From Brachionus manjavacas (taxonomy: Eukaryota; Rotifera; Eurotatoria; Ploima; Brachionidae), in contig JAHQIY010000002.1 of NCBI GenBank assembly GCA_019054805.1, positions 6,634,001-6,698,000 on the forward strand: a stretch of 64,000 bases of DNA, given 5' to 3'. Position 1 is the stretch's first letter. Every line of letters starts with the position of its first letter. Both the position numbers and the translations under genes were made by a program. The notes beneath the pieces are model-generated. The model saw nothing but the letters and a program-made list of their open reading frames with translations, was not told the origin of the DNA and ran no database searches. Below are positions 24,466 through 38,035 of this stretch, piece by piece.

Positions 24466-24977
24466 AACAAAATTATTTTTTTTTTTTAAATTTTTATTAA
24501 TTAGATTTATAATAAGTTATCTAGTTATACCTAAATAGCTGAAAACGTAATTTCTATAAATTATTTTCTGAAAAATTTTTGTTAACATACAATTTTATCA
24601 CCTAAAAAGCAAAATTCTGCGTTTAGTATGGTAAAAATGCTGTAATGTTCATTAAATTTTTTAATTTCGAGTAGCTTAGCAAATTCAATATTTATCAGTA
24701 TATATTTTTTTTCTTTGAAATTTTGTAATATTAGATTTTTAAGGTTTAAAGTTTTTAATTTTTAAGCTCAGATTAAGTTATTCATTTGGATGTGAAAAAA
24801 TTAGTACCTTAGTGCTGCAAGAAATTTTTTTTTATTTATACTCATTTGGCAAGGATCTAAATCAAGTTTAAATTTATTTAAAAATCATTCAACAGCGTCA
24901 TTTAAATTTTAAATATTCAAAAAAGAAAGAATTCTATTAAAATTTTGACGTTGGTTACTCATTACTTGGTTAAGAAT

Positions 24978-25007
24978 TTCTCTGTCAGCATATGTGCTGT
25001 CAGAGAA
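24978..25007. repeat. 30-base hairpin, 13-bp stem
   Basis: TTCTCTGTCAGCA, loop TATG, TGCTGTCAGAGAA. The arms pair over 13 bases with one mismatch. The balanced base composition stands out from the flanks. The origin is unknown. Confidence 0.85.
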
Positions 25008-27427
25008 TCATTGATTAGCTTGAATACAGCTCAGTCATAAAAAGTTTGCTTCGCATCAATGAATGCTTCTTCGATAATTAAAAAAATGTTAAATCGAGTC
25101 TAATTCGAATACACTAGACAAATCCAAAATTATAGAAAATTTAAATCTCCCAGATTTTTGATTGATTCTACTTTTATTGGAATGCTTCGGCATTTTTAAT
25201 TTATTAAAAAATTAAAAATTAATTTTAACGATTTTTAAGAGCATTGTGAATTTTCTAACAATACAAAAATTTAAATTCTAAATAAAAATATGGATTTTAT
25301 CCTGCAGATTTTTCGGTAAGTATTTAAGGTGAAACAAACAATGTTTCATTTAGCAGTTCAGTCTAAAGAAAAATTTAAAGAAATACTTGCCATCAAATTG
25401 ATTATTTTTGATCAAATTGTTTTTTAATATAGAATTCAAAAATAAAATTTTGCAATTATAACCACCTAATTCGAAATTACTTAAAATGCGATGTCCTTAT
25501 TCAAAATTATTTAAAAAGAACTTATCTTTGTAATTCTTGGAAGGTTTGTATGAAAATTCACCATGCCATTTTTAACAAAATTTAGTCCCTTAGAAAAAAG
25601 AATTTTATGAGGTCCTCAATCGAGAGTCAAAAAATTGGAAAAAGTTCGAAAAAAGTGTATTGTTGGTTAAAAATTACTTAATTCCGCAATGGATACATTA
25701 AAAATATGTCTTTTGTGCTTAATTATTTTTTGTCAAAGAATAGATGAATACAACGAATGTTCAAAATTTTACAAGTAAAAAAAATATTTTCCTTTTTACT
25801 TTTTTACTTTATTTAACCAAATTTTGTACCTAGAACACCTTTAACTGTATATCACACCTGTTCTCTTATTTTATAAAATATTTATGCTTAATTCCTTATA
25901 GTAAAATTAGCCTTTTATTGTTTTATGTCTTATTTTTCAAATGTCGTTTGAAAAAATGATTAAAATTTCACTATTTTTAATTAATTAAAAAAGTTTAATA
26001 TATATATTTACTTTTACTCATATCCGCCGAAAGGAAAGTCCAATTCATTTAAAATTTTTAACTTTAATTAATTAAAGACTTAGCTTTACATAAATATGTT
26101 TTTAATTAATTTCTTAATGAGTCCTGCATTTTTGTTCAAAAAACTTAAAATTGTGTGTCCTCACTTCGTAATAGATTATGCCCTAAAACGTACTTATTTA
26201 ATAAATTAGTTTTGAATTTCATTTTGCCAAAAAAATGAAAAAAATCAATAAAAGAACCTAGTATTGATAGATTATGGGTTTATGTTTTTATGGCGAAAAA
26301 AATTTCAATCTTATTAGAGATGTGAAAACTAACACTCTAAGATTTAGAAAGATTTAGATTTTTTTTCAAAGATTTATTTAAAAAAAAGAAATTTAAATTT
26401 TCGAATGATACGTGCTTTAAAGTAGTTTACAAGTTTTCTCGAATTAATACTTAGGTTTTCTTTAATATTGACGAAAAATATCTCATGCTTCATAAAAAAA
26501 TTTTCTATCATCGCTAAGACCAAGATTCAATAAAAAGTCTAAATTTTTTCTTTAATTCTTTATTTAATTTTAAATTTTGTGTTTGTTCGATTTCTACCAA
26601 TAAAGACAAAATGGAATAAAAATGTCTTTCACCTTTCTTCAAAAAAATTCCAAATAGAATCGTTATCACCTATTGGAAAACCTAACCAAATTTGAAAATT
26701 TATAATTTTGAAAATAAATATTGAAGGACAAAATAAATTTTGCATACTAAGAAAAGGACATAAAAAGAAATACTAGTCGAAGCTCGAAAACAGTGCATGT
26801 CACGGTACTCAGCTATTCAGTTCTGACGTGATCAAAAAGGGTGAACATATCTATTCCGAGTTTTTTTATTTTTTCGAGAAATTTTCAATTCATAAATTTC
26901 AGAATTTTAAATTTAATTTTTTAAATTAATGTTATAAATTTCTTGCTAAGTATCCTTATTAAGCATTCTTAAAAAATCGAAATTCATTTAGGATTCTCTT
27001 TTTCTAACTTTTTTATTTTATTAAAAAAAAATAAGTTTTTTTTAAAACTCTAAAGGGCGTTAATAGAAAAAAATCGAGTTTTCTATTATTCGCATAAAAT
27101 GAATATTCAAAAGGTGGTCTAACAAAAGTTAGTCCAAACACATTTTTAAGCCAGCAGTAATCCATTTCAAAATAAAAAACAAAACTAAATAATATTTTTT
27201 ATAATATAAAAAAATTATTTCCATTAAATTTTTAGATACATAACCTTTTTTATATATATTTAAGGTTAATCAACTAGCTTGAACCCTTATCTTTTTCAAG
27301 ACTGATTAACACTTCATTTATTTAATTTTTCAAAAATAAAAATAAAATACAAAATTCTCTTTTTTAAAATTAAATTCAAATTTTACATTAAAAAAATAAA
27401 AGAAATCTAATTTAAATTAATTTTTTT

Positions 27428-27910
27428 TCATAAATTTAAAATTTTTACAAATAATTCATTGTTTATTAATTTACACACTCTTTTGTAAATTAAGTTTATA
27501 TTACTAAATACAGACATTTTAAAATGATTAAAAGTTAATTTGATTTTTTCAATTACAAAATTATTAATTAATTTTGGAAAAAAATAAGAAAATATCGTTT
27601 CAACAAATTTTAATCTGGCACCATTTAGTACCAATTTATCCGAATTCCGTAAATTCCATTTTAATTTTCTTGAATAATTTGCTTGAAGTTGATCTTTTAA
27701 GATTGTAGGTGCACTATCGAATTTCATAATTTTAAATAAAAAAGTTAATAATTTTGATAAAAACCGATGTTGAAAGGAAAAAAAATCATATTTTTCTAAG
27801 AAATTGTTGACAGTATTAAAATTTTTATAAACATAATATTTTTTTCTAGATTGACACGTATTTTTTATTGTATAAAAAGAATCCAACACCAGAAGCACCA
27901 AACGAATCAT
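27428..27910 (-). mobile_element. LINE reverse transcriptase C-terminal fragment
   Basis: The 160-codon minus frame includes KYDFFSFQHRFLSKLLTFLF and LKWNLRNSDKLVLNGARLK, then YFFPKLINNFVI. This layout matches the extreme C-terminus of jockey/Rex-like reverse transcriptases (a basic SYQHR-type helix, then a region ending in TYFFSKLINN-like words). There is no catalytic domain and no start context. I read it as a 5'-truncated insertion. A host gene is the less likely alternative. Confidence 0.55.
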
Positions 27911-30900
27911 TTGATGTAAAAAAGTAAAAAATATAATCCTCGTATCTTTTGAATAGATTTTTCAAATTAATAAATATTTTTTGATTTATTCAGATCTTAT
28001 CTTTTTCTTAAAAAAATTTACTACTCTTCAAAATTATTTTAATTCTTTTTTTTAATATTTTGGATTAAAAAACGACTAAACAATGCTTGGTTCATCTAAC
28101 CATTAAAGGGGGTCTAAACCCTTTTTTTCACTATTTTTTGTTTATTTTTTCAGAATACACATTTTTATAACTTTTTTTTTAGTAAATTTATGTTATTTCA
28201 TGATCTAGAATATGTTCTATTTTATTTTACTAAATTAACTAATTCTTAATTAAATCTAAGCATGCATGATAAAATCTGAAATTCTCTTTCAATTAAATCT
28301 AGTTGAAATTTTGTTAGAAATTTATTAGATATTAGTACTTTTTTATTTTTTAAATTAATTTGATTGTTATTTGCGACTGAATTTTTCTCAAGGATATTTC
28401 AAGAAGTCTTAAAAATATAGATTTCGTAAATCGATTTATGAATAAAAGCATTTAACTTTTCGCTTAAAATTTTCGTTTATGTAGTGAGAAGTTATTTTTC
28501 TAATTATTTTCAGTGTTTTTTATGATCCGACTTTATTTTGTTTGGTTTAAAAAACAATTGTCTGGATTTTTATTTAGTTTAATTTATATTAATTTTCTAA
28601 ACTAACATGCTTTTCCTTGAAAAAATATTATAATAAACAAGGCAATTTCTTTTTTCTATTTAAAATTAAAAAAATCAATTTAAAGTCTAATCTGAATAAA
28701 TTGTTGAGATGTAGACAAATTTTTATTAGGGCTGACTTATTTTTCTAGACAAATAAAACGAATTTAAGTAACAATATAAAATAAATTCAATTTTTCAAAA
28801 ACTTTTTTCTATCCATACAAAAAAAATCGACTAAATAAACTAAAATTTGCCTGTTTCTGTTGACATAAAATAGACAACTATAACATAAAAACACAGACGC
28901 TTTTTAATTAATTTTTTGTTCTGGATAAATATTTATTTTCCTAAAAAAATTGAAATTGTTCTATCATTAGAACTTTTTTTAAGGAAAAGTAGTAACACTA
29001 GTAACTCAGATAGAAGAATGCTCTCAAAAGTCCTTAAATTCAAGGATAGGTAGCAAAATAAATTTATTTTAAATTGAAAATTTCAAATATGCTCAAAACA
29101 TTTTTGGTCCGCAATTGGATTAGATTCCAGATTTTAGAATTTGAAAGCTCTTGAAGCTATAAATAAGTATAATATCGATAATTTTGGAATGTTATGAATT
29201 TATTTACGAATTTAAATTTTTTTAGCATATTTAAAAATTGAAATTTGATCATATTCTTTCGCTATTAAATTTCCTCTAAATCGTACAACTTCTACACTCT
29301 TCATGCCGAGAATACTAAGTCTATGCTCATATGACACATTCTTTATAGATGATAGAGATCGCCTTTTTATAAGATAATATTCTGTAAACTAAAATTTAAA
29401 AGAGATCTTTGTTTAATTAATGAAATTTGCAAAACACAATTATTAGTTAAATTTAATCTTAGATCAAAAAATTTTAATGAGTAATTTGATTGCATTTAAG
29501 ATTTTCGAATTTTAAAGCTTTAAAAGTTTGATTTTTACATTTTGGAAAACGGAAAATCACCTGTCAATAAAATGTTAATGCAATCAAACTGTGAATTTTA
29601 ATTGTTTTGATTAAACTTGATCAAAAATTTTCTTTTCAATTTTTAAAGATATTTTTATATTTTGTTTATCATTTACAGATAGTTAAATGGTGCAATTTAA
29701 GTTATTTTTATAAGAATGAATAAAACTGTTTTTCATTCCTAAATAAACATACAATTATCAACTGAATTTTGAATTTTCTAATTAACAACAATATAAAAAT
29801 TATCATTTTAATAAGTTTTTGTCTGATTAATTGAAAATAACACACTAACTGTTCATGAATGCGCCGAATAATTATGTGTCAATTTGAACAAAAAAATTCC
29901 AAGTTTTTTAGTCTTTTTAAATCAAAAATTCGAAGAAGACAATAAAATTTTATAATTTTAAGATTAATTTAAGTTTTTTAAACTGATTAATTAAAAGTCT
30001 TTATAAAAAATAATTCAATACTATCACGTTTATTTAATGCACTTATCTCATTTAAATTAATTCAATTTTCAATTAACCACAGCATATATCATTTCAAGCA
30101 AATTGCTCTTTATAATCAATGAACTAATAACAATATAATAAAAGCAATATCAATTTTTTAAATTAAACTAATTTAATATTTCAATTTTCAAATTGATTTA
30201 TTAAAAAATTCTTAATTTATTTGTCATTGATGAGTGCATAATTAACAAGTCAGTATAATATTTAAATGATCCTATTTTTAATTTGGCATCAATTTTTTAT
30301 TTTTCTAAAAATAATCTGAAAATTCACTCTTACTTTTCAAATTGCATGAAATATTGTTCACAAAGCCAAGGGCTTATTTTGTCAATTTTTTTTAATAAAT
30401 AGAAATTTTTTGTTTTATTGTGATTAGATTGAGCAATCAAGTCACGAGAGTGATTTCTCAATTGATATTCATTAATTTTTTATAAAAAATTCAATAAATA
30501 ATCAATTTGAACATTTGTTAGTAAATCGATTTTTTATTAGTATTTTTTAATGAAATTAAACCCAAAGGATTTTTTAAATAAAATTTTATTTTTAACGCAG
30601 CATACTTTGATTGATGGTGTTGAAAATGTTTTAATGAATAACGATTTTTTATTTTTAATGAACAAGGGTGTGACATAAACAGGAAATTTTTGTATTTAAT
30701 TATTAAAAGAAAAAACTTCTTGGCGTGATCATATTAATTTTTTGCGACCAAGATTAAAAAATCGTGATTGAAATATAAATTTTTGCATAATATGCACGTT
30801 TAGATTCGACCAGGAATTGGTATTGATTACAATCATTAAATTTGGTAAATTAAGAAAATTATTATTTGGTTGTAGTGCTGGATTCAACGATTTATAATGA

Positions 30901-32550
30901 AAATTTAAAGGAAATCAAAAGAGAAAGTGATAATTTTAATTTAAATTCAAATTTTTTAAAAGGAATATTTTTAATTTTATGGAAATAAAAGATAAGATTT
31001 TAATTAGAATTGAATTTAAATGCGATTAAAATCTGTTGAGATTTTACTTTTGATGCTTTTTTATTTAAATTACATTTTTTTACAATAATCAAACGAAGAA
31101 TCAATTGAGGTATTAAGTTTTGTGTAGATTTTTTTCTCCTATAAATAAAACTCAAATCCTTATGATAAATGGATTTTTATTTTGTTGAATTTTGCAAATT
31201 AGATGATTTTAATTAGCTTCTATAATCCAACTGTAGATTTATTTATCATGTAAAATAAAAAATACTATTTTGTGTAAACAACGCCATACGGCAACTGACT
31301 TTACAGGATCCTAAGCACACCATTAGATTCATTATCAAGCTAATCAAGTTGAACACTGTTTTCAGACAATATTTTTTGTATTAATGTATCAAGAGCCATT
31401 TTCATTTAGACCATATCAAATCACCCACAGCACATTTTTGTGTTTTTAATTAAAATATTTAAAACCTTTTTTGTTCTTTTTAATTCCTCAAAAAAATCTA
31501 AAAGGGATTCGATCGATTTTTTTATGACTTTCTTAAAGGCTTCTTTTGTTTTCTAAAATTTTCCGCTCATGCTGTTGGCTTTTTGTCTGCCTTTAAGAGG
31601 CCTAAACTGTATGAAACAGGTCACAATTGGAAGTCATAGCTAACAAAGAAGCTCTTTTTTTTAATTCAAAATTACTATTTTTCTAAGTCATAGTAATAAA
31701 GACTAAACAAGAGAAAAGCAAAAATCGTCAAAAGAAAAATAAATATTAATACTTATTCCCTCTTTTGAATTTTCATAAAATAAGGAAAAATTTTGATAAT
31801 TTTCTTTGAAGTTTTTTTAAACAAAAACAGAAATAAGAAATTTAGATTTTTCTTTAACTAATGTCTTTTAAAGTTCCCTTAATCTCCCGATGCCAATTCA
31901 TCTGGAAAATTTACCAGAGACTTTAGACATTTTTCTGATAATTAGTTAATGAAAATCCTAAGGCATTCTTTTCGTCTTTTAAATAAAAAATTCTAGTAAT
32001 AATAATAGCTAATTTAATATTATTCTATCTTTTTTTAAGAATAACAAAAAAAGCCTAAGCAAGTTGGAAAGGCTGTTTCATTCTTGATAAATACTGAATG
32101 ATCTAATTTGTTTTTTTAACAGCTGATCTATTTATTTTAATAAATTCCGTTGAATTTTTTTTATTAGGAAAAATGTATTTCAAAGTCAAAGATTTGTTTT
32201 GATTTCGAAGACAATCAGCCCAAAAAAAATTGTAAAAAACTGTAAAAGAAAAGTGTGTTAAATTTTTTTTGGGCGAATTCCAATAATCTTTGGCAAATAA
32301 CTCAATTTGTCGTAGTCTCTGGTTAATGGGTTTTTAAATTAAAGATTTATGCTTTCTTCTAATTAAATATTAAAAAGATACTAAATATTAATCAGCGTTT
32401 TTTAGTTACATTATTCATTTGACTACTAGTCTTAGGATTTTAATTACAGACTTTCGAAGAAAAAATAACATGCTAATTTGAGAGTCTTGAGAGATTATTT
32501 TATGTTTTAATGAAAAATTTTTGTCATTTTAAGATAAAAATTATTCAAAA
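27911..32550. other. Gene desert, AT-rich
   Basis: No supportable gene or RNA. Occasional less AT-biased words (for example CGCCATACGGCAACTGAC at about 31284) may be traces of old elements. The end nearest 32550 should hold the globin promoter. Confidence 0.45.
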
Positions 32551-33191
32551 ATGGGTATCGTCAATTCAAAGCATAATGTGTCGACACTAGAAGATGTTAC
32601 AAATCTGGAACCTTTAAACCAAAAAGAAATAGATGCTGTGAAAGCATGCTGGAACGCAATAAAGAACAAAGAACAAGTTGGAATCAGTATAATGATAAGA
32701 ATATTTCAAGAGCATAGTGAAATTAAAAGTAAGTGGATATTTGCGACCAATTTAGAAACTGAAGCTGAAATGCTGAGCAATTCTCAGCTAAGATACCATG
32801 CCAAAAAAATCATTGATGTGATTGGAAAAATTGTTACAAAATTAATTAGTTGTTCGGATATAGAAAAGTTCTGCATGGACGAATTCGAACTGATCCGTTT
32901 GGGCAGAAATCATTTTCATTACGGAGTCAGACGAGAGAATTTTTTTGTGAGTAAATGTTTATTGCTAATCAAATCATTGTAAAATATTTTATTTTTGTTA
33001 AGGTATTTGAAGAAGCAATGTTGTTCAGCTTAAAAAAACACTTAACTGGCAATATAACATTCAATGGAAGGATGGAACGAGCATGGCACAAATTGTTTTG
33101 GCAAATATCAAACAAAATTTCTGATGGAATTGAATTGGAAGAAAAAGAAAATTCTTGCTTAAATAACTCTGGAGCTAACATTATTGATTAA
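32551..33191 (+). CDS. Globin, possibly N-myristoylated (globin X/neuroglobin-like)
   Basis: Exons 32551-32946 and 33003-33191, joined at a phase-0 GTGAGT...AAG intron, encode 194 residues. Globin landmarks are in place: LNQKEIDAVKACWNAI (helix A), Phe64 in KWIFATN (CD1), His83 in YHAKKI (distal E7), His121 in LGRNHFHYGV (proximal F8), and AWHKLFWQIS (helix H). The spacing between E7 and F8 is 38 residues, about six more than in neuroglobin, through a longer loop around CSDIEKFCMD. The protein starts MGIVNSKH, a plausible myristoylation site (Gly2, Ser6), as in membrane-bound globin X. There is no Cys for palmitoylation in the first residues. The last 20 residues are a polar tail. The role is inferred as oxygen/NO or redox sensing. 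Confidence 0.9.
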
Positions 33192-33939
33192 TTTTTTTTA
33201 ATTTCTATAAACATTTCAAATTATAAATATTTTTATATTTTCAAATAAAGATTTATAAAAAAAAATTTGATCCGATTGATTAATAAACTAGAATAATTAA
33301 ACATTTATTTTGAAATTTAATACTGACTTGTCTTTGATCTAGATAATCTAGATCTAGATTTTTTTGTTAATTTTATTCATTAATTAATTTGAGATAGCGA
33401 TGAACGGAGCTTTTTATGATAATAAATTGTCCTCAAACATTATCTGATCAACTTTTATTTTATCAATTGATTTAATCAAGTAATTCTTTCGCTTTTGGCT
33501 TTTAGAGCCGAAATTTTTTCCAAAAAGCTTCATATCAAGCTGCACAGAAATTAAATTGCAAGAATAATTATGTTTAAAATTTTTGCTGTTGGAATTTAAA
33601 AATACGAAATTACAGCCATAACTCAAACATTTTTGAGTTTTGAAACTAAATTTTTTGATTCCTGACAATTTTGAACTAAAATAAAAATTTAAATCCTTAA
33701 AAATTATACTAAAAAATGTCTTTAATTATTTTTTAATTTTTCAAATAATTTTTGTTTATCAAAATTTGAGCAAACAGATTCTGATCAACCAGAGTCAATA
33801 GAATTTATGGTCAGGTTAAACAAATTCATCTTACAGAAAAAATAGTAAAATATTTATTTTATAAATTAGTAATTTGAAAGATTAAAAAAAAAAAAATTTA
33901 TCCTTTAAAAAATTTGTTTATTTTTCAAAAAGGTAATTT
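33192..33939. other. Between convergent globin and TMEM223; one unassigned minus frame
   Basis: This stretch holds the two 3' untranslated regions. A minus frame at 33414-33668 (about 84 codons, no ATG start) follows an acceptor-like TTTATTTTAG and reads QKCLSYGCNFVFLNSNSKNF. It is unrecognised and may be chance or a stray exon. A short perfect palindrome AATCTAGATCTAGATT lies near 33345. Confidence 0.3.
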
Positions 33940-34696
33940 TTAAAATTTTTTGTCAAATCTATTGACACAAATGACATGGTCAAACACTTCCTTTTCATGA
34001 TACTTGCCCTCTAAATTATTCAGCAAAAAATAAGAAAAATAATTCTTATTTTTAAATGAAACTTGAGAGATTCTAGCTTTTCGCGCAGATTTAAAGCTTG
34101 TTTCACCAAGGTCCAGAACGTATTTAAACTCTTTGCCGAATACCCCATCGGTTACAATTCCCAGCGAGTTTCCACCTTTGAGCAAATAGAGCCTATTAAC
34201 CGACCTGCTAGTAAAAAACATAGTCACAACCAAAATTGATAGGCCTAAATGACAAATATTACTTTTTGACTTCACATTCTCACTTAGTCTTACCAATTAT
34301 TGCTGTTGTTGAACAAAGCATTATTTTAAAATACTCTGAGCTTATGATTTGCATAACAGTTCCTAAAAATCCAGAATTTTCCTCAATTTTTCTGTTTTTG
34401 AATCGTAATGAGCTAAACAAGTACCAAGAATTATAACTTGCTCCTATTAAGATCACACTACCAATAACACCTAACATATTTATCTTTACACTACCACCCG
34501 AGCTGCATGAATAGATAAGTAGATTTTTAGCTTTGTTTTCAGCTAATTTTTTTTGTAATATTTCCACTGTGTTTGTTTCCTGAGCGGTGTACGAGCGTTT
34601 CACTTGCAGTCTAGCATTTGGAAATATATCCTTAATTAGTAAAGAACGGAAATTGATATTTTTAAGTCCTTGTACTGATCTGAATAAAATGGACAT
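33940..34696 (-). CDS. TMEM223: TMEM223, mitochondrial inner-membrane protein
   Basis: Exons 34294-34696 and 33940-34244, joined across a 49-base intron (codon Gly split), give 235 residues; human TMEM223 has about 202. The N-terminus (MSILFRSVQGLKNINFRSLL) is a basic amphipathic mitochondrial presequence. Two membrane segments follow: INMLGVIGSVILIGASYNSW and IMLCSTTAIIGLSILVVTMF. Then comes the conserved SRSVNRLYLLKGGNSLGIVT region, equivalent to human LRSVRSVVLRAGGQQVTLTT, and the C-terminal FDHVICVNRF block. The family assists complex IV (COX1) biogenesis. It ends tail-to-tail with the globin gene. Confidence 0.9.
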
Positions 34697-37600
34697 CTCG
34701 TTTTAAGGAAACAAAATTAATTAATCTAGAAATTGTTGTCAAATTATTTTTATTTATCGATGATTGTTTGCCATCAGTAAAATAATCATTTTAGCAGTAA
34801 TTTTTCACAAAAAAATCAAAGAGGAAATAAACTGTTTTCAAGATTTTAAACAATTTTCTTCTTAAAAGATTCTAATTTTTACAATTCATTTTTCAAATTA
34901 TATGAGCAAATAATTAATTTTTTTACAGAACAAAATGAATGAATCTGACGAAGAAGTCAACATCTCAAGTTTTTTTTTATGCTGCTATGTTTTTAAAAAT
35001 AATCTTGAACATGTAATTTGATAATAATTGAGTTTAAAAACACTTGGGGGTTTCTTAAATATTTGAATTTCATTAAAAAAAAAAATTTTATATTTGAGTA
35101 TCGAATGACGTAAGAGATACATTTAATACAACACTAAATAAATTTAAAAGCTTTTCAAAAATTAATCTATTTTTAATAAGCTAATTCTGCTTTTAAAATA
35201 TTAAAAAAATTATTTAAAATTAATGAAAAAAATCGATTCCTAAGAATATAAAAAAAAATTAAACAAAAAATTAAGCTTTTTTTCTAATTTAAAAATGAAA
35301 TTTTTCTAAAATTTTATATTAAAATTCATTTATTTTTTCAATTTTAATTTCGCAATATAAAAAAAAACAATAAAAAAAACACACAAAAATACAAAAAAAA
35401 TACATAATTTCGGCAAAAATACTAAAAATCAGTTTAGGAACCTTCTGGCTAAATCGATCAATTCTGAGAATAAATTATCTGAAAATTATTTTCTGGTTCT
35501 TTTTAATTGTGCATAAAGAACCATAAGATTTTATTTATTTGCTTTAATCTCGAGATTTATTATTTTAACCAAATTTTTGAATGTTTTATTCTTTTATTTT
35601 GTTACTTTATCTTCATTTTTGTTTCATTCTCCTTCAACTCTTTTAATTCAAATTTATGAAAGTAAAACAAAAGATTCAAAATATATTTGTTCTAGAAATT
35701 TTGAAAAAAGCCTTATTTAAATTCGATAAATCTTAAATAGCTTTTAAAAGAAAATTAATCCATGTTTAATCAAATGTGAGAAATATGACATTTTTATTTT
35801 CTCTCTATGATCTTTTTGTAGTTGTTGCAATAAAACTTCTAGTTAGCGAGTAGATCAAAGTAAATATAAAAAAAACAAAATTAAAATTCAGTCACCTTTG
35901 TAAGCAAAGTCTAATCTTTTGAATTTATCCACCCATTTATACTCAAATAGTCCTGAACCTTGTGGTTTGTTTTACCTTTTTCCAAATAAAGGAAAATAAT
36001 TAATACAAAGACCATAATTTTTAAGAATTTGAATTCTCTATTCGAATTTAGTATGAAAATTCATCATCCCAAAAAATGCACCACTCTATCTATAAAAATA
36101 CTATTTTACTTAAAAAAATATTTGAAACAGAGATTAATTAAATGCTAGCTAATTAAAAATTTACATCTTCTTTTATCCAGTCAATAAGTTTTTAAAAATT
36201 ATAAAAGACTTTAATGAAAAAATATTCACTTAATTTGGCTATTTTTTTTACAAATTATAGTTTATTATTCATGAAAATGTGTCTCTGCATTTAATTATAA
36301 AATTAAAAATACTTAAAAATTTTTTTTTAGGTCATGATCATAAAAGCTTGATAATATAAAAATATACTTCAATTTTCCCAATAGTAGTGACATTTAAAAA
36401 AAGAAATAATTTAGTAATAATATTTTTTGATACTCTATTAAATAAAAAAACTCACAGAATTTTGCAATGTGAAAACTTAGTGCATTTAGTAAAAGAATCT
36501 AAAACTTAAATCGAGGAAATGGTGAAGAAATATCAGAATTTTTTTATCTCAATTATTACCTTAATTATTTAATCAATATCTGTCAATATTTTTTATTTAT
36601 TTTACTCAATTTTGTACATTTTTTATTTTTATTTTTTCAATCGTTAGGCTGAAAAGAAGGACTTAGTTTCATTCTGTGCGGCCTGAGGTTTACCTCAAAT
36701 TATTTAATAAATAAATAAAAACTGTCAGAAATTTTTTTATACAAATGAATTTTTCTACTTTAATTTTTCTACTTAGTTTTCTGAATTCCCGATGTTTCAC
36801 GAATAAAAAAATTCTTCACCTCTTTGAATCGATACTTAGAAATATTTAGTGTTGTAAAAAAAGAAAGTAATAAAATTTTAATCAAATTTAATTTCATGGT
36901 CAAATTTTTTTAAATTCTTTTTGAACATCTTATACCCATACCATACCACATCCAAATAGTCTTTTAAACCTAAAAAATTATTACCATACTAATCAATTTC
37001 TAATGACATATTTATAAATTAATAGCAAAAATATCTTGATATTCTATTTTAGATTCATTAGGTCTATTGAATTAAGAAGCCAGTTAGTCAAATAAAATGT
37101 GACCAAAGAATCGTACTGAAATAGGTGACCAAGCCTCTCCCTTTTTTAAAATAACCACCATAAACAGGACAAGCTACGGGGTCTTTTTTCCACTTAAATG
37201 TTTTTCCACGTTTTTAACTGATTTCTCCAAACTCTTTGAATTAGGGCAAACCTGTTTCATTTGATTTTTTGTCTAGCTGAACTGGAACAAGAATTTGAAT
37301 TATTATTCGAAAAATTTTTTACAGGATGGAATAAACCAATATTTTTAAGCTCAACAAAAATCTTAAATTCCTCTGAGTCTTGAAATTTTTATTAAATTTT
37401 TTAAGAATTTTTTAAATAAAAACAAATAAAAAGAAACTAAAAATTAATTTATTAAATTGCATAACAAAATTTTTTTCAATTTGTTCACTTTGAAGTTTCA
37501 AATAATGTAACAATATTCAATTAATTGTTGGTCATCTATTTACTTAATGCACTTAATGCAATACAAAAAACTTAACTTAAATTTGAGCGAAAAGTTAAAT

Positions 37601-38035
37601 TTAATTAACGATTTGAATTTTAAAAATTTGAATTTGAGAAAGGATCAAAAATTTATCTAAAAACCTGATTTTTACATTAAAAAAAAGATACCAAGTGCTA
37701 TCATTCAGAAGTGAAGTGCTTTTAGCTTGGTCTTAAATAAGAAAGAGGGAAAAGAACTTTCTATTTGGAAGTGGAGAGAGATTAAAATTTTACTGCTATG
37801 ATAATTATTTAACGTAAAGGCGCATAAAATGAGTCAAAATTTGATTGACTAAAACCAAATATTAGGGAATTTTTCAAAAATCAAAAAATCAAAAAATTTA
37901 GTCAATTATTTTATTGAACACAAAAACCTAAGTATCTCAATACTAATCTAAAAAATTGGAATCATTATTTAAAAATTCGGTTCTAACAAAAAAAATTTAC
38001 AAGTTATACACTTAAAAATTCAACAAAGTTAACAA
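34697..38035. other. AT-rich intergenic region with a LINE-type tail
   Basis: No gene is supported. At 36645-36725 there is a probable LINE 3' end (listed). The rest has long A/T runs. The part near 38035 should hold the FOXN 3' untranslated region. Confidence 0.45.
36645..36725 (+). repeat. LINE-type 3' tail: TGAGGT-TT-ACCTCA hairpin then TAAA repeats
   Basis: TGAGGTTTACCTCA forms a perfect six-base stem. It is followed by AATTATTTAATAAATAAATA. The same stem-plus-TAAA layout ends the LINEs at 9275 and 43503. The upstream body is too decayed to read. Confidence 0.45.

Larger units (their letters stand above)
23049..27427. other. Gene-poor AT-rich region
   Basis: No intact gene. It holds one broken peptide at 24319-24465 and one strong hairpin at 24978-25007 (both listed). 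The rest is A/T runs without coding signal. Confidence 0.45.
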
